Positions 21,325 through 32,663 of a stretch of DNA of 64,000 nt are shown here, piece by piece; positions within the stretch are counted from its first letter, which is position 1, and the number at the start of each line of letters is the position of its first letter. The translations under genes and the position numbers were made by a program. Origin of the DNA: Lasiodiplodia sp. COLG20 (lineage: Eukaryota > Ascomycota > Dothideomycetes > Botryosphaeriales > Botryosphaeriaceae); NCBI GenBank assembly GCA_009801085.1, contig VNWV01000006.1, positions 496,001 to 560,000 on the forward strand, in the 5' to 3' direction. The notes under the pieces were generated by a model. That model was given only the letters and a program-made list of their open reading frames with translations. It made no database searches and was not told the DNA's origin.

Positions 21325-21891
21325 ATGTTCTTCTTCTTTACCTGCGGCGAACACAGTGAGTACCTAGCGCTCCCGCTCGCGCCGCGCCGCCTCCGGCTGC
21401 GGCGCCCATGGCTGCCTACAGCTAACGACTCTCCCAGCCTTCTCCTCGCGCCTCAAGGGCTACGAGAATGTCACGTGTCAGTGCCAGAACTGCGGCAATT
21501 TCTCCGGTCACGTCTACAAGCGCTGGTGCGTCCCATTTGGTGCTCGCTCGCGGCGTTGCGCGCGCCCGGCCTGTCCTCTTAATCAAACCACATATGTCGC
21601 ACAAGCCCACTGACCAATTTCCAACAGGCAATGGTTCACCTTCTGCTTCGTGCCCATAATTCCCTTCTCGTTCAAGCCATGGCAAGAGGTCGGCTGCCAC
21701 ATCTGCAACTTCTACCAGGACATCAAGTACGTCGCCCGTCACGCCACTCTCGCTGCTCCCCCCAGACTGACATTCGGTCCCTTGTTCACAGGTACCGTCC
21801 CGACGTCCAAGCCCAGGTCAACGGCGGCGCCGGCGGACATCCCATGCAGAACTACGGCCAACCGCCTCAACAGCATCCGCAGTACAAGTAA
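21325..21891 (+). CDS. zinc-ribbon (zinc_ribbon_15 type) protein
   Basis: Four exons (21325-21355, 21438-21525, 21628-21726, 21792-21891) join in frame to 105 residues. After MFFFFTCGEH come two cysteine clusters, CQCQNCGNF and CHICNFY, separated by a conserved hydrophobic block (WFTFCFVPIIPFSFKPW), the layout of the small fungal zinc-ribbon 15 family. The C-terminus is Gln/Pro/Gly-rich. The role is unknown. The hydrophobic centre could sit against a membrane. Confidence 0.85.
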
Positions 21892-23487
21892 AGTCTGCGC
21901 GCGACCATCATGCCTAGCCTCATTGTCGTTCCTACCCTTTCATCCTGCTGATGTTTTTCTTTTCCTGCGTTGGTGGATACCCCAGGCAGCAGCCGAGACG
22001 CCGCGTGCAGAATAGAACACTGGCGGCCCCGTCGGCATAGGTTCAGGTGTACAGCGAGGTTCAGGTGCATACACTTTGTCATGTGCTTGCGGTTATACCC
22101 GGACCAAGACCTTCGTATTGCAGCACGGTGAGAGGGGACTGGTCTGCACCGTAATTATGAGACACGACTTCTACTGGGGCTGACATGCCTTTCGACGGGC
22201 GTTTTTTTTTTTTTTTTCTGGGCTTGTTAAGGTTGTATGAGGGGGGCTGCTTGATACCATTATTCCTTCGATAAGGACGCTCTGTAATTTTATATACTTT
22301 TCACCTCGTATGGGCTTGGATTGCCCTGCAAAGCGATACTTTTGATCTCGGTCGCATACTTTGTCCAGCACCATTGGACGCAACGCTGCCATCGGCGGGC
22401 TATTGGATGCAGGTCCGCTCATTTCTGAGGCCTCTTTTCGATTCGAGCTTCCTCAACCATCTTGCGATGGTTCTTAGGGGCGGCTAGTGTCATCGTACCA
22501 TACATCTGAGGCGTCAACCCTGTTTTGGAACTTCTTCGGCTCACAAGAGTAAGACAACGTAAACAATTGTTGAGTCGCGCTTCCTTCTCAGTCAACACTT
22601 ACCATTCATGACTAACTACAGTATTTGAACATCTTGATGGCACGCGTTGCGGTGTTGCACTGGCGTACATCATCGTCAAGGTTGTTTCTCACCCTGCCCA
22701 GACGCGGCTGCCGTTCATCCCATGCTCCAAACCAAACAGCACCAGCAGTAGCTTGATTCTTCGGCGCATTGAAGCAGTCCAATATCGCTTTACAACAGGA
22801 ATTCCATCCATTCGCGTAAGTCGTCGTTTTATTCACTAGGAAAGTGGCTCGAGCACATATTGAAGCAGCTGATAGCCGCAACAAACGCTGTAGATGCTTG
22901 ACCACGCAAGCTATCCTCCAGACGACATCATGTGCAATAGCTCTAGCAGAGTTGGCAGTCTTCTATATTAACTCAGATGATTCCACTTACTGGTCCTCTT
23001 TTGCTGTTCAAAGACTGTACTGCTACGTGCAGTGCAAATGGAACTAGGTTTGTCCCATACTTTCGCTTGTTTCTTCTTTCCGCAGCGCTTGGAATGAACA
23101 TCGAAAGCGACAATTCGGACACCCCAAGCCGCAAAGTAGCCATTTATGCCTCTAAAATAGTCATTTTTGTTGCGGTTAGGTATCATCATGTAATGAAGCA
23201 GAGTATCAGTTTGGCTTAATGATGGGCGTTTTATTTCAACACTGTTTGTCTCAGAATGATGAAAGAAAGGCCAAGCGCAGTTGCCCACCTATTCAGAGAT
23301 TCAATGAAGAAAGGTTTTTATAGCATTTCCTGCTTGATTTTATTCCATCAGTATCCAAAAAAAAAATTAAGAGAAGCGCACCCAGCAGCACATCCACTCT
23401 TTGACTAATCCAGCCTACGAGTAGAAAAAAAATAGCAAAAAAAGATAGGCTTGCTGACCAGTCTTGGACTGGTAAGGATGTATTCCT
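21892..23487. other. intergenic, no gene seen
   Basis: 1.6 kb downstream of the zinc-ribbon gene. A T-run occurs at about 22204-22218. Short open frames show no family motif. A minus-strand T-run (plus-strand A-run 23437-23443) about 45 bases beyond tRNA-Thr may be its terminator. Confidence 0.5.
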
Positions 23488-23644
23488 TGCAGCTTCTGTG
23501 GATCGAACACAGTACCTCCAGATACCGCACAGATGGCTGTTGGCTGAAGTGGACTTCAGTCTGTTTCAATGTTAGTGGATGAGTTGAGGGGGAGAGTGGT
23601 TGAGGACTACTAACCTGGCGCTCTCCCAAGTGAGCTAAAGCTGC
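23488..23644 (-). tRNA. tRNA-Thr(AGU): tRNA-Thr (AGU) with an 84-nt intron
   Basis: Exon 1 is 23644-23608 and exon 2 is 23523-23488. The acceptor stem GCAGCTT/AAGCTGC is perfect, with A as discriminator. The D arm GCTC...GAGC and the T arm CTGTG-TTCGATC-CACAG are complete. The anticodon stem CCAGG/TCTGG closes a loop read as TT-AGT-A-A. The interruption sits after position 37, the canonical place for tRNA introns. At 84 nt it is longer than most fungal tRNA introns and contains its own hairpin (CTGAAG/CTTCAG, 23544-23559). Thr identity depends on this loop assignment. Confidence 0.75.
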
Positions 23645-23933
23645 GATTGAAGACTTAAATTTGCATGTTAACTTTATATTCCGGGAATGAAATGACCCCG
23701 AAGACGAAAATCTCCGCACACCGGAATGTGTTGGGATTCCACCGCCCTCGCTTGTCCAGCCAGTTAAGACTGTCGGAGCAGCGCCTTCAGCCATAAAAAC
23801 TTAAGCTCGCCGCTGCGTGCCTTTGCGTACAGCACCGAAAATTCCCTCGTTGCTCCGACAGCGGCATTCCAGCAGTTCTACAAAAGAGATGCTGCCCCAG
23901 ACGTCCTTGCCCAGCGCAAGACCGTCCAAAGGC

Positions 23934-23939
23934 AAAAAA
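23934..23939 (-). terminator. RNA polymerase III terminator of tRNA-Arg
   Basis: Six T on the minus strand, three bases past the tRNA 3' end. Confidence 0.75.
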
Positions 23940-23941
23940 GA

Positions 23942-24013
23942 TGACCACACCAGGGGTCGAACCTGGAATCTCTTGATTCGTAGTCAAGCGCCTTGCCATT
24001 GGGCCATGCGGCC
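23942..24013 (-). tRNA. tRNA-Arg(ACG): tRNA-Arg (ACG)
   Basis: Intronless 72-nt tRNA including discriminator A. Acceptor GGCCGCA/TGTGGTC pairs with two G-U pairs. Anticodon arm CTTGA-CTACGAA-TCAAG carries ACG. T arm CCAGG-TTCGACC-CCTGG is complete. A short T-run follows at once. Confidence 0.93.
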
Positions 24014-25204
24014 TATACAACTCAGAAACTGAGCTGTTAGGGAACCAACTTGGTGGTTGTTGGAAGGGGAATTGCTTTTGCGGAATATGTATTGGGCGTT
24101 TCAGGAAGGCGCAGTGCGCAAATGACTTGAGCCTTCCTAGGGGTAGTAGGAACAGATATTTGCTGAAATAGAGGCTTGCAACAAGGTTGAGTGCATCGAG
24201 ACTGCTGTGAGGTGCCGTACGGAGTCCCTGGGCGCTGTTTGCAACCGAGGGGGCCTGTGAAGTAAGTACCACCTTACCTACCGTCCGCTTCGAAATCCAG
24301 GCATTGAATCGATGCTCCTACCATCATGCAAGGAGAGAGGCGAGCTGGAAATTCAAATACAGTGGCTGCCGTTTACTTCGTCTTTGGTTGCAGTCGCACG
24401 GTAGCCGTTTCGGCTGTGGGAGTAACGCCAGGTATGTGTCGCAAAACGGCGTGAAAAAAGGTTGGCGGGATTGGCAATGGACAAAGTTGCGCTAGGTGAG
24501 ATCTAAGGTGTGTAGGGGAGACGTCAAGATTGGAGTTGGGTTGAAGGCCCCTGACGCAGCAGCCACGGTGGCGGGAAGGCGCACAGAACAGCAGGTGCGA
24601 TGGGTGCACATCCGCGGCACAACCACAACTGCCGAGTTCTGGAGGCATAATGGGCTTTTTCGAGTCCCCGATCCTAAAATGCTCGTCCATCTATTTCAAT
24701 TGGTTGGACGGTGGACGTATCAGGCCAAAGCCACCGTCAGCTTTGAAATCAGTCGAGGCGCGCTGATCGCTACCTACTACTAATGCGTCGCGTATCTCTC
24801 TCACAGCTGGACGTTAGCGCTTGTTCTGGAGACGCGAACGGCAAACATTCAGACAACATCTTGACAGGCCACCCCTCATTGACCAGTGACGCCACCTCGG
24901 GCCAGAGCTGTGGACCGCAAGATGGATGGCAGCCACAGGCGGCCCGCAGTGGCCATAGCTCCCCCATGGTATATCCACCAACTTTCATGGATGAGGTAAG
25001 CATATCATTAAAAACCTGGAAAAAGAAAAAAATTAGGACGGAGTTAGTGCTAGTGCGACATCTCCGCCGTGCTCCCACATATCTCGGCTTTGATCACGAC
25101 CGCGATGCGCGGATGTCGTGCTTCCCCGTGGTCCGACTGCTTTGTAAAGCATGAGACCGCCTGCCCCTCATCTCAATGCCCCACCCGGCTCCATTACGTC
25201 AGGC
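24014..25204. other. intergenic, no gene seen
   Basis: About 1.2 kb upstream of the enoyl-reductase-like gene. No coding motif recognised in the short frames on either strand. Confidence 0.5.
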
Positions 25205-25211
25205 TATAAAG
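25205..25211 (+). promoter_or_regulatory. TATA-like box of the enoyl-reductase-like gene
   Basis: TATAAAG 82 bp before the ATG at 25293. Position and sequence fit a core promoter; no transcript evidence. Confidence 0.45.
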
Positions 25212-25292
25212 TTAAACTCAAGGAGCTATGTCCCAATCTCGAATCCAACATTACCCTTCTGCTCTACTTGAAGTCATAACCACCCACGAACT

Positions 25293-26659
25293 ATGAAGGA
25301 AGCCGTTGTTACCGATGCTGAGAATGTCTGTCTAAACGCACTCATACTTTGGCAAATACTGACTGCCTTCAGGTCGAGATCATCGACTCTCCGATCCCGA
25401 CTGCCGGACCGGATCAGGTGGTCATCAAAGTCGTTGTGGTAAGTGATCAGGGAGAGTATCTGTGTAGTGCATTCGCTAATGCGTCAAATAGAGCGGCTCC
25501 AACCCTAAAGACTGGTATGAACAGGCTCCTACCATCGACTTTTTTAGCTTCACAAATTTACGTTTCTGCGTAGGAAAGGCCCCGAATGGATGAGCATGAA
25601 GTTCAACTCGGGAGACGACATTGCCGGCATCGTCCACAGCGTCGGCGCCGGAGTGTACGAGTTTAAGCCGGGAGACCGCGTAGCCGCCTTCCACGAAATG
25701 CGTACCTTACACGGAAGCTTCGCCGAGTACGCCGTCGCCTGGCAGTACACCACCTCTCACATTCCTGAGGATTTAAGCTTCGAAGGTTTGTCCCCCGCTC
25801 TCTTGAATGCCTCGATCTACGTCTGATTCCATCCCAGCCGCCGCAACCATCCCTCTCGCGGCCCTGACCGCCGCCATCGGAAACTACGTCCGCCTCTCGC
25901 TTCCAGAGCCATGGAGGCCTCTCCCCAAAGACCAGAAACTCCCCTTCCTCGTCTACGGCGCCGCGTCCGCCGTGGGCGCCTACGCCATCAAGCTGGCCCG
26001 CCTCTCCAATATTCACCCGTAAGCCAAAGCCCCCGACGTATCATTACGACCACCCACCCCCTCTCTTTAGCGCACCGCACTTTGAACCCCTTCCCGCCCA
26101 CTAATCTTCCCCCACCCATACCAGCATCATTGCCGTCGCCGGAAACGGCATCCCCTACGTCGAAACCATCATCGACAAGAGCGCCGGCGACGCCGTCATC
26201 GACTACCGCAAAGGCAACGACTCGCTCGTCTCGGGCATCAAGGCGGCCCTCGCGGCCTCAGGTACTTCACTGCCGCTGCGCTACGCCTTCGACGCCGTCG
26301 CCGAGAAAGGCTCGCACGAGAACCTGGTCGCCGTGCTGGCCCCGGACGCCTCCGTCACCAACGTCCTGCCCACCGAGCGCTTCGGCCCGCCCGGCTTCTC
26401 CTGGCCCTCGACCTACACCACCGCCACGTGGTCCATGGTCGGCGACGTCCACGGCCCGCACAAGGACGTCGGCTTCGTCTACTTCCGCTGGATCTTCCGC
26501 CAGATCGCCGAGGGCAAGTTCGCGCCGCATCCGCACGAGGTGGTGCCCGGCGGGCTGGCGGGCGTGAGTAAAGCGTTGCAGGACTTGAAGAATGGGAAGG
26601 TGAGTGCGGTCAAGTATGTTTTTAGGATTGCCGAGACGGAGGGCGCGGGCAAGGATTGA
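25293..26659 (+). CDS. MDR quinone oxidoreductase / enoyl-reductase-like protein
   Basis: Zinc-free medium-chain reductase, probably NADPH-dependent, of the group containing quinone oxidoreductases and the trans-acting enoyl reductases of fungal polyketide pathways. Six exons (25293-25325, 25373-25438, 25492-25514, 25574-25785, 25838-26018, 26125-26659) give 349 residues. Landmarks: SGSNPKDWK, GDDIAGIVHSVGAGV, FKPGDRV, GSFAEYAV, ATIPLAALTA, and the cofactor loop YGAASAVGAYAIKLA; EGKFAPHPHEVVPGGL near the C-terminus is family-typical. No catalytic-zinc ligands. No polyketide synthase is in the window, so a biosynthetic role cannot be claimed. Exon 3 is only 23 nt. Confidence 0.88.
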
Positions 26660-27561
26660 GGATGCGTGTCTTCTTTTGGGTTATGTTAGGGAGAGTGTGT
26701 GGTATCGAAAGGATGAAAGCTGGTAGCCATCGCTGTCGTCTTCTCGGACCAGGAGGATGAATCTAATGAATGTTACGCCATGCAATGGTACGTCCTGATG
26801 AGCTCCACGTATCTTGTAGGGTTATCAGTGTCCCTGAACCATCTGAATCTCTTATGTTGGGGTTGAGGAGAGAACCCAACAATAAACTTTCTAGCAAATA
26901 TCTCACCTTCGGCGAAGGAGAGGTTGAAATTGCTCGATCATTATACGGTCGACACGCTTGACCGTTTGAAAAGCCAAAACTCACCAACTCGATGCTGCCA
27001 TGATTTCCACCCCGTCGAATGCTCGATAATACAGAGAGCCTCAACCTGTCAGTGATCTCGTAACTCATTCCGAACGGCATGACTCACGTCTTTAGACAAC
27101 CAGACAGCAAAAATAGCAAAAACGGCGGATTAAAGGCAGGACATAAATGATAGTTCGTGCTCTCCATAAACCACGCGGAGCGCCATGATAATCTGCAACA
27201 CTGTAAACAGTAAAGCATAACCATACAGTCCCGTGTCCACCCAGTCAGCCAAGGAAAGAAAGAAAAAAGAAAATAGCAACAGACATTCTCCGTGCCAAGT
27301 CAAAAAGAAAGGAAGAGGGGAAGACATCAAACAAAACACCCCCGGATGGCAGAACCCACGACCGAAAGTGTAAAACCTCGTGCCTAACCAGAAAAAAAGA
27401 CACAGAGAAATCGAGCATATCCGTATCTCATCTTCAGTTTTTCCAAGAGCGACCCTGATGTCGCCTTTGCACTCGCCGGAACCCCATTTTGGTCATTCGC
27501 TAGAGAAGCAGCAAGAAGCAAGATAACATGGCGGGGCGTAACGTCAGATACTTGACATCGA
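26660..27561. other. convergent 3' region
   Basis: Lies between the stops of two convergent genes. Nothing recognised apart from the presumed 3' UTRs. Confidence 0.5.
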
Positions 27562-29032
27562 TCAAGCAGTGGTGGCCTCGCTCTTGCGCTTGCGCTTGTT
27601 CTTCTTCTCCGGTTCAGCGGGAGCAGCCTCGGCGGCGGCGGCGGCGGCAACCTCCTCGGCGCCCTTGGACTTCCTGCCGCGCCTCTTCTTAGGCTCCTCG
27701 ACGACTTCCTTGGGGGCCTCCTTAGGCTCCTCCTTCTTGCCCTTCTTCTCGGCCTTCGCTTTAGCCGGAGTACTCTCGACCGCGTTCTTAGGGTGAGAGG
27801 GAAGAGGAATGGGGCTCGCAGTGTTAGCAGGAGCAGCAGCAGAGGAGGCTGCAGCGACACCGTTCTCCTTGCCAGTCTTGCGGCGCTTGGGCTTGGGAGT
27901 CTTGCTCTCGGCCGGAGGTGTGGGGGCCTTCACAGGGCTTGGTTCCTTCTCGCTCTCTTCCTCAGGAGTGGCCTCGTCAGCGGTAGCGCCAGCAGCGGTA
28001 GCCGCGCCCTCAGCCATCTCGACGTCGCCCTCAGCAATGGCCGGGCTCTTGGCAGCCTCTGCCTCGCTCTTGGCAGCCTTGTACTCAGCTATCTTCACGA
28101 GGTACTCATCCCTGTTCCTGTTGTAGACTTCCTGCCAAGCCTGTATTGACGGTCAGCGCAAGACGTGCATGCGAATGTGATTGTGACTGACCTTCTTGTC
28201 CTTTTCGTCAAGCTCCCTCCAGCGCTTCTTAATCTCCTCCTCAACTGCACCGGGGGAGACATCGGGACCCAGGTCCTCTTTAACAATGGGGCGCGCCTGA
28301 GCGGAGTACAGGAAGTACATGGTCAACGGACGCTTGGGTTCATTGGGGTCCTTCTCCTTCTTCTCCTTCTTGGGTTTCCTGCCCTTCTTCACCGGCTCCT
28401 CTTCCACGGGAGCAACGGCTGGAGCCGCTGCGGCTTGAGGAGCGGCGGCAGTGGCAGTGCCAGCAGCAGCAGCAGGGGACCCGCGCAAGGTAGTACCGGC
28501 AAGGATATCATTGTTGTTCAAGGGATTCGAAATGTTGTCAAGGCGGTAGGGCGTAGTACCCAGCACAGAGTGAGTGTGCTTGATATATGAGTCGAGGAGG
28601 TCGCTGACGGCAGTTTTTAGGGTGGACAAGCCGGTGACGACCTGGACGAAGAATTGAGGGTCAGGATACAGTCTCAATTGGGCAAGGATGAGTGGGATGG
28701 AGCTGATGAGCACGCGCAGCTGGCGTGACATACCGCCCATGCCGGTGCGGGCTTGGAGGGCCTGCGCTGGAGGGAGGAATGCGCTAGCGGGCATAGAGGG
28801 AGCATGATTGCGCTACAGGAAGAATAGACAGCAAGCATCAGGGAAAGCAGCTTCAGTGGCGGCGAGGGCGGCGTGAGGGTAAGGCGGCTTGAGGGTGGCG
28901 CGTGGGCAGACGGCGCGCGTAGCAAAACAAAGCGCGACTTACCGAATCGCGCGTCCTGGTGAATTCCTCCACACTGATCATCAGCTCAGCAGTCTCCTTC
29001 TGCTGCTTGTCTTCTTTGCGCGGGCGACCCAT
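27562..29032 (-). CDS. HMG-box chromatin protein
   Basis: Three exons (29032-28943, 28812-28192, 28140-27562) give 429 residues. The N-terminus MGRPRKEDKQQ resembles an AT-hook start. A helical region near 40-110 (LRVLISSIPLILAQLRLYP...) precedes an Ala-rich linker and a Lys-rich patch (KKGRKPKKEKKEK). One HMG box follows at about 183-255 (PNEPKRPLTMYFLYS ... KRWRELDEKDKKAWQE), split by an intron after the DEKDKK block. The tail is Ala/Glu/Lys-rich with nuclear-localisation-like KPKRRK, KKRRGRK and KKNKRKRK. It is expected to be a nuclear architectural DNA-binding protein. It is larger than Nhp6-type proteins, so not that orthologue. Confidence 0.9.
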
Positions 29033-31605
29033 AGTGATGCAGGCGCGTTGGAGATGGAAAAATGGATGGAGTGGTAAATTTCGGCAGAGGGTGGAAGGTG
29101 TGGGAGCGGCGACGCGAGCGATGGGCGGCCAGGCCACTTATGAGGCCCGGCGGGTGTCGGTCAGCAGGCTACCGCCCACTGCAACAGGCCCCTCCAGCCC
29201 ACGAACACAGCCTGCTGCGAGCTGTTGTTTTCGACTCCTGTGCCCCGAATGCAGTGCACTCTTCACTGCAGCGCAGCGCCGTAAAACTAAAGCGCTGTCG
29301 CTCCTTGTCACGCCCCGCAGCCTCTTGGGGCCGCTGTTCTTCGCCCGAGCAGAGGCTGCAGGCGGTACGGGTACCTCGTGCAGCCTCCGTTGAGACGGCT
29401 CAGCACTTTGCTTCTGCCGGCCTATTCCACAGGGGTCCCGACTGCTTGCACAGGCTCGCCCAGGCCTGTTTCAGCGCTTGCGGGCCTCGATGGTCGCCCA
29501 ATAACCGCTGCCCCTCGTCGCCCTCCCATGCCGAGCCTCAGCGCTTGCTGTGACCGCCCGCGCCTGCGCTCACCCAGCGCCCAGGGCGCCCCGACGGCCC
29601 CCCATCGTTAGCCTACACACCCCCATTGCGCAGGCCCTCAGTCTGGTGTTCTAGCACGCATACCGCCCGCCTATCTCTACGATTTCTGCCCACCACTCAC
29701 TGCATAGTTTCACCAACGCCCCGCTGTCCACCGCTCACGTGAATTTGCTGGAGGTGGGATGCATCTCTCTGATAAGGTTCCCCACGCCCAGGATCTATAC
29801 ACTCTTGTTCATCATTCAACGCGTTTGCCGATACTTATAGCCCGTAGCTGTCCACGCAGGTGCAGTACACGTGCCTGGCTAATCAAAGTCCCCACCACTC
29901 TTGGAGATCCACTACTACTTTAAGTACAGTCGACGCCAACAGTCCCTGACTGTATCCTCTTCTCGCTATTTGTGTAATTTGACGGTAGAGACCCTCCTCC
30001 GGCTCCATTGTTTTCCCAGTTGTCATTGCGCGATATTTCCATCTCCTGATAGCGGTGAACACTCATGAAATACATTGTGCAGCCGGATTCTGTTGAACGA
30101 TGGCAAGGACTTGTCCCTATAGCTCGTATCTATTATGTATCCTTCAAATGATCACAGGGCGATATGGCTTGCTAAGAATATTTTCCGCATGCTGCCGCTC
30201 ATTGTGATGTCTCATGTCATCGAGTGACTGAAACATGATAGAGATATTCATCGTCCGTTGAGATATAAAGACTTGTATCATGAGAAACGCTGGGTGAGTC
30301 AAGTCTGTTGAAATGATAGTATGTGTCTATAGAAATCCAACCGATGCTTAGCGTAATATTGGATGATGATTATTAGTGCCTGGCCTGACATGTCATGAAC
30401 TGATGATATTGTTAATACATAAGAAGTCGTAGACTTAGCCTTCTGACGGTAGATCGACTTAAGAAGGTTCAGAAGTACCTCTGCTGAAAGACAATCCTGG
30501 GCATGAGATTTGGTTGTAAATGCTTAGAAGTCTAAACATCCAAACACTGACCACGATATTATTATCCTTTTTTCCCCCTGATGCATATACTTTTTGAATT
30601 TTGCAGACTAGTACTCGAGCGACGATCTAGTTATGCTTGGTGATATATTTTAGACCCCAATACACTATAGCGATACTACACTGACCATACCGATTACATA
30701 TCGGGCTGAAACACCCTAGCAACCCGTAGAGCAATGCCTTCTGCAAGACCTCTGCCCTTTCAAGGATAAATAATTTTACGGACTCTTTTTGGATTGAACA
30801 TCACAAAAAAAATTGAAAACCGCGTCATTTCCTATTCCATCCATTCAAAGGAAAGTTATTTTGCTGGGCACAGTGGGTACCGAAAGATATAAGCCATCGG
30901 AACCATTTCCATTTGCATCTGAACTCGTTACGTAGGTAGTTGAAGCTACCACCCGAACGTGGATGTGAAATTATTGAATATACATCTACGTCCGGGTAGT
31001 AGCTTTAACTACCTATGTAAGTCGAGAGCTCGAAGACAATTGCAGGGGATTATTTCCGTTATCACCTACGTACCGGGCATAACATATTATAAGCTTTAGT
31101 AGCATGAAAGTGATGGCACGATGGCCGAACCCAACGCCCAGGCCAGCTCGGCGAGGAACATGTCAACCTCTGCTATTCACGTAGGAGCCAGTTGTATTAT
31201 GATGTGGGCGGCAAGGGGGACTTTTTTTAAAAAAAAAATTGAAAACACCAGGTACTATATGCGCTTAAGATGGGATATGTTCTTAGTGCTATAAAACTAT
31301 TGTAGAAGTTCGTATATGTTGACTTTCGTAGAGTATGCGCTGATGTACTCGAACGCAATAGACTTTAAATCGAGGAAGTATTACATGTTTGCGGTTCGAG
31401 GAAATATCTGTTATAAATCACTGCAAGTGCTGTAAAAATCAAATATTCAAAATGTGCCATTCAACGTCTATTGAGCAACCATATGACCGTCTATCATTAA
31501 AACCCCCGAACGCCCAGTCGTCCATGCCATTTTGAAGATAGGGTATATCTTGCGTGTACCATCAACACAGCCCTGTCGGAAAGAGTCCCAGCCGGCATAG
31601 CTCCA
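29033..31605. other. long gene desert with a palindromic element
   Basis: 2.6 kb with no recognised gene. The left 0.7 kb is GC-rich and serves as promoter of the HMG-box gene. From about 30,050 the DNA becomes AT-richer and holds the 93-bp palindrome listed separately. Confidence 0.5.
30928..31020. repeat. 93-bp near-palindromic MITE-like element
   Basis: The left arm starts TTACGTAGGTAGTTGAAGC and the right arm ends GCTTTAACTACCTATGTAA; they are reverse complements over about 40 bp, leaving almost no loop. Most arm differences are C/T or G/A transitions, as expected from RIP or deamination. No clear target duplication. A related string, TACGTAGGTAGTTTA, occurs near 5655, hinting at a repeated family. 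Confidence 0.6.
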
Positions 31606-32663
31606 TCACATAATATTCACGTCAGCATCAGCCATTTCTTCCTCCATCTCCTCCTCAGACTTCGTGACTTCTTCAATAAGCTTCAAGGTAGCCCTCAGCG
31701 GCAGGCCAACCACGTTGTCAAATGTGCCCTCTATCCGGTCGACTAGGATGGAGCCGATTCCCTGAATACCATAACCGCCAGCCTTGTCGGCACCTTCCCT
31801 TGTTCTGACGTACGCGAGTATCAGTTCGTCCGTGACTATGGCCGCAGAGGTTAGCGTTGCCCAATCCACAGCACACACCAGCATTATCCCTATACATACC
31901 AGACTTATCAAACTTGACCGTCGTGTCCTCCACATGCGTCTTCATGGCGTAGCCCGGGTCCTTTGCGCTTTCCAGCGGCCGCATGCACGCCACCGCTGTA
32001 AAGACCTTGTGCTCGCCATTGTCCCTCAAGTTCTTGAGCATCTCGATGTGCTCACGCTCCGAGCGGGGCTTCTCCAGAATCTCGCCGAAGTGGCCAACAA
32101 CGACGGTGTCGGCGGCGATGATCAGCGCGGGCTCACCCTTCTCCTTGTTGTCAATCTCCTTCTCGTACACCGTCATCGCCTTCTTCGTCGCAGTCTCGAG
32201 CACATATTCGAAGGGAGCGAGGCTCTTGGGCAGGTCCTCAGGAAACGCCGACGGGATGATTTCGAGATCGCGGAGGCCGATCTGCAGAAGCACAGCACGC
32301 TCGTGTTAGCTACGTGGTTGCAAAAGCATCACTCACAAAAGTATCGTCGCGATCTCGCATGTGGCGAATTCTCGTGGTGGCTTTTCCACGGCGGCGGGGG
32401 AAAGAGGGGAAGGGGGTACGACCCACCTGAGCGAGCAGCTGTCTCCGTCGTGGAGAACCCGAGGCCAAAATAACTCTCTTGCCGCGCAGATTGCTCAAGG
32501 CGGCGAGCTCGAGGGGCAGCGGTGCGCGTGGCTGTCCGGGTCGCGATGGCGCTGGTGCCCCGCCGGAGACGGGGGCGGGTTGCTTGTCGACGGAATCATA
32601 GGAGGGCGGCGGCTCGGTGGGTGCGGCTTCGTAATTGCCGCTGTCGTTGTTGTAGAACGACAT
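31606..32663 (-). CDS. Maf/YhdE-type nucleotide pyrophosphatase
   Basis: Maf-like nucleoside triphosphate pyrophosphatase, which hydrolyses dTTP/UTP or modified nucleotides to monophosphate and pyrophosphate, probably as house-cleaning. Three exons (32663-32427, 32281-31900, 31835-31606) join in frame to 282 residues. The family signature VILASGSPRRRQLL lies near 65-78, the acidic strand IIAADTVVV near 132-140, then EKPRSEREHIEMLKNL and GYGIQGIGSILVDRIEG. ATG at 32663 has a better context (CACCATGTC) than an in-frame ATG at 32681. A Pro-rich N-terminal extension of about 55 residues, absent from bacterial Maf, contains PPSY, a possible WW-domain ligand. The acidic C-terminal tail is also extra. 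Confidence 0.92.
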
